A stretch of 64,000 bases of DNA from Rhizophagus irregularis (Eukaryota; Glomeromycota; Glomeromycetes; Glomerales; Glomeraceae): NCBI RefSeq assembly GCF_026210795.1, contig NC_089437.1:4278001-4342000 (forward strand), given 5' to 3'. Below are positions 1 through 11,665 of the stretch, piece by piece. The position numbers were made by a program, and so were the translations under genes. Under the pieces are notes generated by a model, which did not search any database, was not told where the DNA came from, and saw only the letters and a program-made list of their open reading frames with translations. Within the stretch, counting starts at the first letter, position 1. Each line of letters begins with the position of its first letter.

Positions 1-898
1 GATGGACATGCTTTTTTTAAAAAAATTTGAAAGTCTTCATTATCAATAGTATTAAAAGGAATTCCAGTAGGACCCAGAAATATATATATAGGGGTCAGGT
101 GACGAAAAATTTTTTTACTATGAGCTGTACGCAGAGAATTTTTATATGAGTAGTACGCATAATTGACACCTGATATTGAAAATCCTGCAAAAATACGCAA
201 ATAAAATTTCAGACATTAAGTTATTAATTATTTTATCATGGCTTCTATATTATAAATACTAATGTGAAAAATAGAATTTACCATTTTTTTAATAATATTT
301 TTCTAAAATTTCACTTTTTAACCCTTAGAAATTTCTTACAATTCGGTTAATTAAATAAGTACGTACAGTAAATATATTATATATATAAGATTAGCCAAAT
401 TTAGGTCAAAAATACGCAAACTAATTTTTTACATATAAAAAATTTGATAAAAAATACGCAATCTTGATGACCTAACTATAGATGAAAAATTCTAAAATTG
501 TACGCAAATCAAAACTTTACTCCGTCTAATTCCACTATGATGGCGACGCATCTGTGTACCCTACCCCTGTATATATATTTCTGGGTCCTATTCCAGTACT
601 ATAAAATGCACGAGCTAATAAAAATTCTAATTCTTGTTGGTCTTCATTACTAATACTTTGCATATAATTATGGATTTTTGTTTGTTTTCATTTTTTAATA
701 TTAGTTTGAATCTGAAGAAATTGGTAAATTAAATTCTTGAGAAGCTAATCTTGCTAAACAAGTATTATAATGATCAAGTAATCTAGTTGCATTCATTGCT
801 TTCTCAGTACTACAATGTTTACATTGAAATCGTTTCTTCCCATTTTGATCAGTTTTTTCTTTAAATTCAGACCAAAAACTAGATTTTTCTCGTGGCAT
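1..898 (-). pseudogene. hAT-type BED zinc-finger transposase-like fragment, interrupted and partial
   Basis: The minus-strand reading frame starting at 898 (MPREKSSFW...) has a BED-type zinc-finger arrangement: an aromatic W/F start, then CKHC, then H-x4-C around residues 27-48. This is usual at the N-terminus of hAT transposases and proteins derived from them. The frame stops at 701-703. Related coding sequence resumes in another frame (ISNEDQQELEFLLARAF), is cut by the 69-589 element, and continues to the window edge (PFNTIDNEDFQIFLKK), which resembles the N-terminal part of hAT transposases. Removing the element plus one target copy rejoins the frame cleanly. The catalytic part lies outside the window. 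A short intron or frameshift near 640-700 also separates the parts. I read it as a dead transposase copy; a domesticated gene broken by insertion is possible. Confidence 0.7.
69..589. mobile_element. 521-bp non-autonomous TIR element with 8-bp target duplication (hAT-like)
   Basis: The ends are near-perfect inverted repeats of about 27 bp starting AGGACCCAGAAATATA. Both sides are flanked by the same 8 bases, ATTCCAGT (61-68 and 590-597). Eight-base duplications are typical of the hAT superfamily. There is no coding capacity. The interior carries repeated TACGCA motifs, which may be transposase-binding repeats. It sits inside the coding sequence of the BED/hAT-like gene. Confidence 0.85.
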
Positions 899-1227
899 TT
901 TAATTAAGAATACGAGAAAAAAAAATGATCAAGATAATCAATCTGTTTATTATATATTTATATATGATCTTCAAAATTACATAATGTAATGTAAGTTTTG
1001 GAAAATTACTGTAACTTACAAAAAATTCTGAAAATTACAGTAATTTAACAACCCTAATAAGAATGGCGCGTAAATTAAAATTTATGAAAGGTCTTACCGG
1101 TATTACCTTATTTGTCATATTGTTAATTTCATAATCCTACTAGGCTATAATGCCGTCTTAAGTCACGTAGATGTGGAAATTTTTTGTGGTAAAAATCACT
1201 TGTTATAAATTTAAGTAAAATAATTAT
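899..1227. other. AT-rich spacer between hAT-like fragment and 5.8-kb element
   Basis: About 330 bases upstream of the minus-strand BED/hAT fragment. No ORF, tRNA or clear repeat is visible. It could contain remains of the fragment's 5' region. Confidence 0.4.
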
Positions 1228-3214
1228 CAATCACCAGACAAATCCAGTCACATGATGATCAAATTTTTTAATTAGTAATGATCTACATATTACATCACCA
1301 ATTTCATATAAAAATCGTCAAATAACTGAAGTTTCATACACAATAAAAAAATTATTGGCTGGCTAATAAGAAATGTGACCTAATTACAGATCAAAAAAAG
1401 CCTTTTTTAAAAGTAGGTATGTTGTCAGAACGCGCTTTTTGAATTTAGTTTAAGAGGATCTCGGCTATAAGGTTACTCACAAAGCTTACGTATAAACTTT
1501 TAAATTCTGAAATGTCTTTAAATAAAACACACGAAAAAGCCCCAAAAGCTTCACTTTTAGGAATATCAAGTATTTTACCAAAAGGAAGCGAAGAATATTG
1601 TCTTTTTGATAGTGAAAACACGGAATCTGAAACTATATATGATGATAATTTTGAAACTGAAATTGAACAAGTTACTTTTTCTTTGGATGAAGAATATTTA
1701 AAAAAAGTTATTGATATAGAGGATACAAGTGAAACAGATAGTATATTTGACGATGATTCAATTTCAGAAACAGATTCGGAAGACAATGATATAATTATTG
1801 AACAAAAAGCATCTAAAAATTTAACACGATGTGTTATTGTTGATAAGATCGAAGGCCATATTAAAAGATGTGAAAATTCAAAAAGTTTTCAAACATTATG
1901 GCAGCTTTGTGGTGTATATCAAATAGATGGGAAAAGCATTGTTGAAGCAGATGGTGTATTAGAACGGCTAGGCGTTTGTAGTTATCATTTTAACAATGAT
2001 CAAAAAAATCTTCATGAGCCGGACTTTAAACAATTAAAAGACACAAGTCAAAGTGTACTTTATCAAAAAAGATGTTTATTTTGTGAAAAACTTTATTATT
2101 TTTTTACACGAGGTACGAGATGCGAGAAACATTCATGGAAGATAATTGAAAGGAATGTTCAAGTGGTCTGTAATGGCCAATTTAATTGTAGTGCGTTAGA
2201 ACCATACAATTCTTTATGTGAATGTGCTTTTGATAAAATTAAAAATCCTCGATATGTATGTTGTAATTGTTATGAACATGAAGGAGGACATTTTCACACT
2301 AGACCAGGAAGAGGTCGAGAAACACTATCATGTAAAAAAAAGGGAGACCATAAGGGGGATATATAAAAAAACTTGAAAATGTTGGCCAATTGGCTTCTAC
2401 ATGTCGCAAATAATGAAAATTTTGAATATCAGGAAAATGTTCTTACGGCAATTTTGCCACAAATTAGTCCATTTTTTAATGCAAAAAATAAATCTACAAT
2501 GGTATCACAATTAGACATATCTAATACACTCGATAAATCTCTATATTTTAATCACAGTGCTCCAAGTTATTTTATATTAAAAACAGTAATGAAATTAAAC
2601 CAAATTCCTATCGAATTTCAAGAAGAGGAGTTGAATGAGCTAAAATATAAAGAAATTGGCCGGGAAATGGGACAAAATCTATGGCAATCATATAAATGTC
2701 TTAAAAAAAATATAAATAACTTACAAACTCCAGAAAGTCTTAATGATTATATTAGTGTATTTCCTGGGTCTTTAACAAATTTTTTTGAGTCTATGCTTAC
2801 AACAATATTGGAAAAAAAGACCGCAGAATCCAACCGAAAATGACTCCTAAAAGAAAAATCATTAAAGGAATTAGATTCGCAAAAAATCAACCATCTTCTT
2901 TCTTTATTAATTTCAGCTTTAATTAATTTTACATTTTCATACCTAAATTTGTGGCTACCGAATGTATTAGCTTCATTATGCCAACGACCAAAATTATTAT
3001 CTTCATTGCATGACCTTTTAACCAAATGTTCTATTATTGGACATACGAATAGACATGAACGAAGATTAGAAAAAACACGGATGAAAAGTGCTGACCCTTC
3101 TAAACGCCTATTGACCGAAAAAAATGTCTTTAATTTAGCTGTGATTGATAATATCGATTTTAAAGAAAGAAGCTTTCAATTTGGAAATATCTATTATGTA
3201 ACTCGAGGTACATC

Positions 3215-4784
3215 TAAGGTTGCCTGCCGAAACTCATTTGGCCTGGTGCCGAAAGCCGAAACTCTTTTATTGGTACCGAAACTGCCAAAACGCTGAAACA
3301 CCAAAACCTGCCGAAATGCTGAAACTGCCGAAACTATTTGCAAGTTTCGGCATAGTTTTGGCATAGCTAATACTAACATCTTGATATAGTTTCGGCATAA
3401 TTTCAGCATTCTATAATAATTTTTTTTCATTAATTTAATTCCAATATATATATACGTAATTAAATATTTTATTATATTATTTATTTTATTGTAATAAACC
3501 AATTTTTATAAACAATGGTATACTATAAGAAACACACTCGTTTCTTCGAAGCAATTAAATAAAACTTTCCATATAAAAAAGTCTGGTAAAAAAAAACAAA
3601 AAAAATAGAAGGAACGTTATAACGTTTCTTCAATATATTAAAAAAAAAGATTCTTCCCTTCATTAAAAAGCTTGGCAAGACACGTACGAAGTATCCCAAG
3701 TTCGGGTTCTTCAAGTTCCTAGGAGTCTGGTAACCTAAAAAAACAGAAAAAAGAAACATTAGTACATTTCTTTAACACAATTAAACACAGTACCCCATAT
3801 ACTTACCAAAGACTGGTTCTTCCAAGTTCCTGGGAGTTTAGTATCCTAAAAAAAACAGAAAAAAGAAACGTTAGTACGTTTCTTTAACACAATTAAACAC
3901 AGTACCCCATATACTTACCAAAGATCCGTTCTTCCAAGTTCCTAGGAGTCCGGTAAACTAAAAAAAAACAGAAAAAAGAAACGTTAGTACGTTTCTTTAA
4001 CACAATTAAACACAGTACCCCATATACTTACCAAAGACCAGTTCTTCCAAGTTCCTAGGAGTCCGGTAACCTAAAAAACAGAAAAAGAAACGTTAGTACG
4101 TTTCTTTAACACAATTAAACACAGTACCCCATATACTTACCAAAGACCGGTTCTTCCAAGTTCCTGGGAGTCCGGTATCCTAAAAAAAACAGAAAAAAGA
4201 AACGTTAGTATGTTTCTTTAACACAATTAAACACAATACCACATATACTTACCAAAGACCGGTTCTTCCAAGTTCCTAGGAGTCCGGTAACCTAAAAAAA
4301 CAAAAAAAAGAAACGTTAGTATGTTTCTTTAACACAATTTAAACACAGTACCCCATATACTTACCAAAGTTCAGGTTCTTTCAAGTTCCTAGGAGTCCGG
4401 TATCCTAAAAAACAAGAAAATAGAAACGTTTGTACGTTTCTTTAATACAATTCAAGAAAAAAATTAAAAAAAATTAACGTTAGTAAAATATACTAACGTT
4501 AAAATAAAGGGTGGCGGGCGATCATAAAATTCAACGTTAAATTATCTTTTTAACGTTAAAAAAGTTTTTTTTTAAAAAAAAATAACGATAACGGTTTAAA
4601 AAACCGTTTTAGATTATCAATGATCAGTTAAAAAACTGATCGGAGCTTAACTGAATTAAGAAATGCCAAAACTATATGTATATCATATGATATACTGCGC
4701 CGAAACGCCGAAACAGTTTCGGCAGTTTCGGCATTTTGGCATTTTCAGTTGCTTGCCGAAACCTATTTTCGGCAAGCAACCTTA
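3215..4784. mobile_element. 1570-bp non-autonomous TIR element with GCCGAAAC subterminal repeats
   Basis: The ends are inverted repeats (TAAGGTTGCCTGCCGAAA against TAAGGTTGCTTGCCGAAA). They are flanked by 8-bp near-identical copies, GGTACATC (3207-3214) and GATACATC (4785-4792), with one mismatch. About 200 bases at the left end and 100 at the right are packed with GCCGAAAC and its complement in both orientations, typical of subterminal transposase-binding repeats. The middle is a tandem array of about 111-bp units. There is no transposase. It interrupts the 1512-6506 gene between the Thr and His codons of TSHATLRM. Confidence 0.8.
3700..4445. repeat. Tandem array of about seven 111-bp units
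   Basis: Each unit contains a small hairpin, GAAACGTTAGTACGTTTC, then ACACAGTACCCCATATAC, then TTCCAAGTTCCTAGGAGTC and an A-run. Unit starts, read at the CAGAAAAA motif, fall near 3744, 3856, 3969, 4079, 4190, 4301 and 4413. The array fills the centre of the 3215-4784 element and probably amplified inside it. Confidence 0.85.
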
Positions 4785-7005
4785 GATACATCACATGCTA
4801 CGCTAAGAATGGTGTTTCAGTTTTCATTACCGGAAGTTATTGTTGAAAAACCAGAACCAATACGTGATCTAAATATTGATACACAAATCTTTAAAATATC
4901 ACAAGAAATGCGCGATATTATTTTCAAAATAAATGAAATTTTTATAAGTTTGCTGGCATTCCGGTACAATGAAAGACAAGAACTAGAATACAATAAGATT
5001 GATCTTACAGCAATAAATTCAGAAATATTAAGGCAAACAGAATTCGGCTGTAATCTTCCACCTCCAAACGTAGTCATACTAGAATCAAGTGGATCCTCAA
5101 ATGATGATAACGAAATCTTACGTGCTATGGAAATGTATAGAAAAGATTTTTCTTTAAAGGAGAATGATTTTCTAGATATTTATACAGATGAGGCGATATT
5201 TAGACGATTAATTAAATGCCGCAATAAATCAGAAAATATACGGCCTATTCTTAGTCAGTGGCACACCTCAAAGGATATGATGAGCGCCTTGGTTACATTA
5301 TTTTCAAGTTACAGAATATATGATTTGGCTACGGCTTTAGGTGTGAAATTTTTGGATAAATTTGCAGCTGTTATTGACTATCGATCTCAAGAAGGGTTTT
5401 AGAACTAATCTGGGTTGCAGTTGGAGCGGCCATTAATATATACTTACAAAAAAGTAAGATTAAAATCGAAGAAATATTATCTTGTCCTGCAAATGAGAAA
5501 ATATGCTTAAGAATATGGTACTTATATTATGAATGGTTTGCAATATGGAAAACTCATCTTACCGGAATACGCTGTGGAAATTATGAATTACAAAAATTTG
5601 GATTAGCAGCTTTTGCTCCACTTTTTCCTGCCGCGAAAAAAAGCAATTATGCTACTTCTGTTACACATTTTCTTGCGAATTTAGAAAAATATCCACTGTT
5701 AGAAAAAAAACTTCGTCTTTGTGCTTCTATAAATTTAGCAAGAGAAGGACATTATCCTGCTTTTGACGAAGCGTTAGAAACTCATGGTGTTGCTTATATT
5801 AAACAGAATATTACTGGAAATTTGTGTAATCAAGAAAACTTAGAGTTACAAATTAAAGCAACTCGAGGAAAAAAATCGAATAGATACGTTATTAAATGAA
5901 TTTCTGGGTACTTACACATATCAACACAAGGATCGCAACACAAATAATCGTATTGAACCATTATGGAAATTAGTGCATGATTTATTAGAAGCATTCGAAA
6001 TGGATAATCCTATTAATCATGATCTTTTCAAGAAAAACTCTCCACCCCAATTGAATCAAGAAGGATTAATAAAAATAAACCAAGCATATATGGATGGATT
6101 AAAGAGAATCAAAGAAATTTTTCGGCAAGAAGTAATAAAAACTGAGGCAATTAATACTAAAGGAAGAAGGGTATTGTCAGTAATGAAAACTAAAATTTCT
6201 GATTTATCAAAAAATAAAAAACCAAGAAAGAATACTGTGCCAAAAAATAATGGGAATCAATCATCTGGTGTGTTGCCTATTCAATCTAACGAACAAGTTC
6301 TTCAGTCAGTTAAAGGTAATTTAAAAAGAGCGAGTATTGAATTAGACAATCGAAATGAGCCTCAACCAAAACGCCAAAGAATTAGAATTATAACAACTGA
6401 AGAAGAAAAACAAATCTTAAGTTGCTTGTTACAAAAGGAAATAATATCCACAGAAACTGAAATTAATGAAGTCTTAAGTAAACTATCACAAGAATGGAAT
6501 ATCTAGCGTGTTAAAAGGTATTGGAATAATAATATTAGGCATAAAAAGAAAAGTAAATAGGTAATATCTTTTTTTCAAAGCAATAAAGTCAGGTTGTAAT
6601 ATTGAAAAAGTGCATTTCTATTACAAAAAGTGTTTTTACATATATAAAAAAAAATCTAGTGTGTAAACTAATTTTATAAGATAAAGTAGACGTAACTGGC
6701 ACATCTTTTTACATATATTTTGGCTATTGTTGATATTTAACAGCTTGAAATTAAAAAGGATCTTGAGAAAAAAGACTAAAATAACGAAAAAAGTCTCGAA
6801 TATTTTGAATTTCTATTTTAATTAGTTAAAGTTCAAAAAAATGAATTTAATACCTAAAATGGAAGTCAGAAGTTGATTTTCTGTGATAAAATCATGACGT
6901 AACATTATGTTTGAATAAGTTAATATTGAATGAAGTTTAACGATTAATGTTACACAGAATTTTAACAATTAGTAAATTGGTGTAACTGGATTTGTCCGGT
7001 GATTG

Positions 7006-8143
7006 TTATTATTAGATTTTAAATATATTAAAAAAGAAATTTTTTTAAAGTAAAACATGTAATTTATTTATAAAAATTAAAATTGTTTTTCTTAAAAACT
7101 GTCTGAATAACAGTCTTTTTTAATATAAAAAAATCCCATTTTTCTCATAAATTTATATATAATAAAGTTATAATAATATATATATATATTGTTTAAATTA
7201 GTGTTTTAATTAATTTTAAAATGAAATCTTAAAATTCAAAAGTTATTAAAAAGAGTTTTACTAATATTACTTTTCTAAAAATTTATATTTTACATGATTT
7301 TTTGCCAATTATTTTTTTTAAAAAAATTTTCAAAAAAAAAAAAAAAAACATTTCGTGTTATTATTTATTTATTTTACTTTATATGGAAACCAAGTTTCCT
7401 TACATTTTTTAACAATATTTTTTACATTTTTAATTGTAAATTATAATTTACATTTTTTTTTGAAAATTTAGGTAAAATTATATGATTATATAAATTTACT
7501 AATAAGTTATTACTTTGAATTAAAATTAGTCTAATAGTCTTATACTATTAAAATTATATGTAAAAATATTGCATTTTTCTTAAAAATTGTCTAAATAATA
7601 ATCTTTTTAAACTTAAAAAATCTTAATTTATAGTAGTAATTTTTATAAAATAAACTTCAAATAAAAAAAATAAATAACTGTGATTTCAGATTATAGTTTT
7701 ATTTGTTATTTTAAAAAATTTTTCCTGTAAAATTATATTGCCTATATAAAATAAATATATGAGATAAAGAAAATTAAGTTACTTGTAATGAAAATAAAAT
7801 TAAAATCATCAGTAGTAATTAAAATTCAAATTTCATTAGTAATGAAAATAAAATAAATTTATAATTATAATAAGATCTCAAAAAAAAATTTTTTTTTTTA
7901 ATCTTATTGAAAGCAGTAGGTTTATATTTTAATAATTATTATTTATATATTTTAAAACTTTAAAGTTTGTTTAATAATAAATTTTATTAGTTAATATTAA
8001 TAATTTTTTTTTAGTTTATTTAACACTATATATATTACATAAATATACAAAATTTTTTTTTTAAAAAAAAAATCTATCTAATTAATTACAAAATTAAATT
8101 ATAATATATTATATATATAATATTTTTTTTTTAGAATTGTAAT
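7006..8143. other. AT-rich intergenic stretch
   Basis: About 1.1 kb of very AT-rich sequence with long A and T runs, downstream of the MFS gene's stop codon. I see no ORF, tRNA, convincing repeat or motif beyond probable 3' UTR next to 8143. Confidence 0.5.
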
Positions 8144-10019
8144 CTATAAATTTCCATTAGTATTTTGTTTTTCTCTCCAATTTTTTCCTTTGAAATATAC
8201 AAGAATAATACAACTAATACTTAATAAATTAATAGAAGCTAATATAGTAAATAACCATCCAATACCAATAGCATTTCTTATTGGAACAGTCATAATAATA
8301 TAAGCAGTAGCCAATGTACAAGGAATAAAATCACTTAATGCAATAGCTGATGCACTAAATTCAGGATATGAATCAACCAAATAAGTTATTGTTGAATTAA
8401 AAACAAATAATGAACCAGTTCCACCTATAATTAAAGAAAGGATTAGAATAAAAAGATTATTTTAATAAAACATTATTAATAAACTTACCTATAAACATTG
8501 CAATAATAGGAAAAATTAAATTAATTTTAAACTGAAGTAACCATCCAAAAGCACAATATGAAATAGGTATTAATATGGAACCAATCCAAATACTTTTTAA
8601 TCTAACTTCCGGATAACTTTGACCATCATGATCTGATTCATATTTAGCCAAAACATAATCAGAATATCGACCACCTATAACACTACCAATTAAATATCCT
8701 ATACCTGGAGCAAGAAAAGTTAAACCAATAGTAAAAGATGATAACTTATATGTATCAGAAAATGTTGGTATTATAACGTTCTGTACATACATAAATGCCC
8801 AAATTGAACTCATATATACAATTTTTAATGCTACATTTGGAAAACGTAGGAGTTTTAATGGAATTAATGGGTTTACTTTTTGAAATGCTTGTTTTAATGT
8901 ATAAGAAAGTTGAAGTGATGAAGAAATATTATTACGTCTAAATGTTTCAGGAAGAAAGAAAAATATTATTAAAAAAAGAATGCATCCAAGAGAAGCTAGA
9001 AGCCAAAATATCCATTTAAATCCTAGACTTTCCGTGAGATATCCACCAATTATAGGACCACCCAAATCTCCGATATAAAATCCAAGATACATAATTCCAT
9101 ATGCTCGACCTCTTTCTATGGATTAAATAAAAAATTAGGTTAAGAATTATAAAAAAAAAATAAATAGCTAAAACAGTACAAATTGCAGATACCTGTTGGA
9201 ACGTAAATGTCACTTATGACACCAGCACCAAGACATTGAGTTGAAGATGAACCACAAGCTTGTAACGATCGCATTGCAATCAATACCCAAACATTTTTTA
9301 CTAAAGCGCATACAACACTTGGAACAACGAAAAGTGATAAAGCAATCAAATAAAGATGACGTCTATTTCCATAAACATCAGAGAAACCTCCGACAAAAAG
9401 TGGCTGATCAAAATGATTAATTAATATTTATTAAACATGATGAAAAAAGAAAAAATTTTTTTTTATGCTTACTGCGGTGCCCGTGAAGAATACGTATACG
9501 CTTACTACGTATATATTTAAAAATTCGTTACATTCGTTACTTAAAAAATGCAAATGATATTAAATATATTGTACTCATTGTAACCTTACCCGATACGTTA
9601 ACGATAAACTCGGTGGTTCGAAAATAATGGCGTACATCTATGACAGCAGGATAATACATTCTATACAAAATAAAATTTATTTAATACAATTTTAAAATAA
9701 TTTATATTTAAAATAAAAATAAAATTATGGTTTACGTGTTAGCCATTGGAGAAATCATCGAGGTAAGTGAGATAATAATAAGAATTAAAATTTTCTTTTT
9801 CGGTGACCAATTTTTTGGATCATCATATGAAGAATATATAGTTGTTGATTCAATATCTGCAACATCTGCAAAATCAATTAAAGTTATTTCAGATATTTCG
9901 GATGATTCCCTTTTAGTTTCCTGTAATTCTGCGAGGTTTTCATGCTTTTCTAAATTAGTATTTGATGATTCTAAAGTTTCCTCACTAACATTAATTTCTA
10001 TCGATTGATTATTATTCAT
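8144..10019 (-). CDS. MFS drug:H+ antiporter-type transporter (6 exons)
   Basis: Predicted 12-helix plasma-membrane transporter of the major facilitator superfamily, DHA1-like. Exons on the minus strand are 10019-9736, 9660-9590, 9504-9473, 9403-9193, 9115-8489 and 8424-8144. All junctions keep phase and give 501 residues. Evidence includes the motif A-like loop GGFSDVYGNRR between helices 2 and 3, GRAYGIMYLGFYIGDLGGP (motif C-like region), and the central loop followed by DGQSYPEVRLKS, as in fungal QDR/DTR-type exporters. The N-terminal 80 residues are acidic and cytosolic. Exon 3 is only 32 nt and encodes the core of helix 2 (SVYVFFTGTA). The start is MNNNQSIE at 10019; an upstream in-frame start at 10070 is less likely. 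The substrate cannot be told from sequence. It lies divergent to the F-box gene. Confidence 0.85.
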
Positions 10020-11665
10020 ATCTAAAAATAAAATAAAATAATAAACTTTATTATTATAAAAATTCATCACTTAAATACTTTTTCGAAAAAATTTGAATAG
10101 TTTCTAAATAGGAAATAAATAATCAAATTATTTTCGACCAATTAAAATTCATGCAAAGGAAATCATTAATTCCATATAATACAAAGGATAAAATTTTATT
10201 CCTTACAATTATAGAATTTTAATTATGGAAGCACATAACGGATGTCACGACTCACGACAACGTACATTTCTATTGTTTATTTAGTACAGATAAATTGATA
10301 ATTAGGTAAATTACAATGATGAAATTTACATTAGTTATTAATTTATTCATTGTTTTGTATAAAAAGAGATTAATTTTTTTTATTTTTTATTTTCGGAGAG
10401 TGACGAAAATTTTATGTACTCTTGGTTTGAGAATTCATCAAAAATATAAAAATATTTTAGTCACTTTTACATTTGTTGCATAATACACGTCATGTGATCA
10501 ATTTTATATATATATAGAAAACAATTCTGCAATGTTTGTTAAGTATGCATAATTCTAGTCTAAATTAGGAAATTATTTAAATTACTTATTTTCTACTTAT
10601 TAAATTCCCGTTATTGTTTTCATTATTTTTAGCGAATAAAAATTTGTCATTAACCTTTTATGATTTGTGACAATTATACAATAGAATGAAAGTTTTTCTG
10701 GTCGTAAAAAAAGAGGATTTTCCTAAGGCGGTTTAATAGCCGGTTATATATAAGTGATGAGGTCATAATTCGCAAATATTTCAAAAAAAAAAAACTTTAT
10801 TTTAATAAAAGATCAAGATTATCACGATTCCGCTCAAGATTCGATTATTCGAATATATATATATATATATGTACATATAAATTATAATTCGAATCTTCTG
10901 TTTTCAAACACTGCAGGCAAATTTTTTTTGTTTCCCAAATATTTGTACTACACTACAAATCTCACGATTAAAAATTTCTCGGAAATCCGGGTAAAATCGA
11001 AACAATTTTTTTTTTTGCTACGTTTGCGCCACATGTCGGATAATTAAAAAATCACTTTTCTTTTTTTCGTTTAATACAAAAAGACGATAATCTCGATTTT
11101 TTTTTTTCTAACCATTGAATGATCGGAAAAAAAATATTTTACATAAATAAACGAACCATGTGCGATTATAATTAATAAAATGTTTTATTCTTCCTAAATA
11201 TGATCTAAGATAATAACAATATAACAATATATTTATTTAATATTTTTTTAAGTTGCAAAAGTAAAAAAAATTTGTAGTAATGTGGTTGGATATGTTCATC
11301 CGGTATTTCACGTGATTAGATGATCAAAGGTAAAAAAATTTTTTTGAGTAATTTCATTTGAAACGAAACAAGTTTTTTTTTTATGTAATTTTTTTTTTTT
11401 TCAAAGATCTTTTTAAAAAATCCTATAGATTTCTAACTATTATCTATCTTGAGCTTAATAAATTAAACTTTGCAATAATTATTTCATCTAATGATCAAAT
11501 TTTTTTAAAAGACCGCGGTTAGTATACTTATCCCTTTTAAGCTTATGACGCAATGGATTACTTATAAAATCAATTTATAGATTAAATAGATTAAATTAAA
11601 AATTTTTTTCTCATTCCTTTTAGTTTTATTTTTTTTTTCCTACTTTTTCTAATCTTTGAAACACA
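10020..11665. promoter_or_regulatory. Divergent intergenic region between MFS and F-box genes
   Basis: A 1.6-kb spacer with the start codons of two divergent genes at its ends. It is AT-rich with many T-runs and contains a CACGTG core near 11309. No ORF or mobile-element end is seen. Both promoters must lie here; no specific operator can be assigned. Confidence 0.35.

Larger units (their letters stand above)
1512..6506 (+). pseudogene. Decayed copy of a large uncharacterised, probably transposon-borne protein gene
   Basis: One gene is visible in pieces. The ATG at 1512 opens a frame that continues to 3214, broken only by a TAA at 2364 and a TGA at 2841; all three pieces are in the same frame. 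The 3215-4784 element is inserted next. Coding resumes after it (HATLRMVFQFSLPE), shifts frame near 5397, and shifts again near an A-run at about 5870 before running to the stop at 6504-6506. Visible parts are an acidic N-terminus, a Cys/His-rich segment (about residues 190-270, with CLFC, CEKH, CECAF and CCNC), then a long helical region containing DNIDFKERSFQFGNIYYVT. I believe this matches a highly expanded Rhizophagus family of unknown function, possibly related to DUF6589-type proteins. That recognition is from memory and unverified. Two stops, two frameshifts and one insertion mean it is not functional. Confidence 0.75.
1228..7005. mobile_element. Candidate 5.8-kb TIR transposon carrying an uncharacterised large gene
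   Basis: Bases 1228-1252 and the reverse complement of 6981-7005 agree at 23 of 25 positions (CAATCACCRGACAAATCC core). They bracket one broken gene, at 284 bases before its ATG and about 500 bases after its stop. No unambiguous target duplication can be read because both flanks are simple AT sequence. The arrangement suggests that the enclosed gene family is transposon-borne. This is an inference from one copy and needs other copies to test it. Confidence 0.5.

Noticed and set aside
3700-4445. CRISPR-like array
   Set aside because: Units are 111 bp of continuous repeat without variable spacers, in a eukaryotic context inside a transposon.
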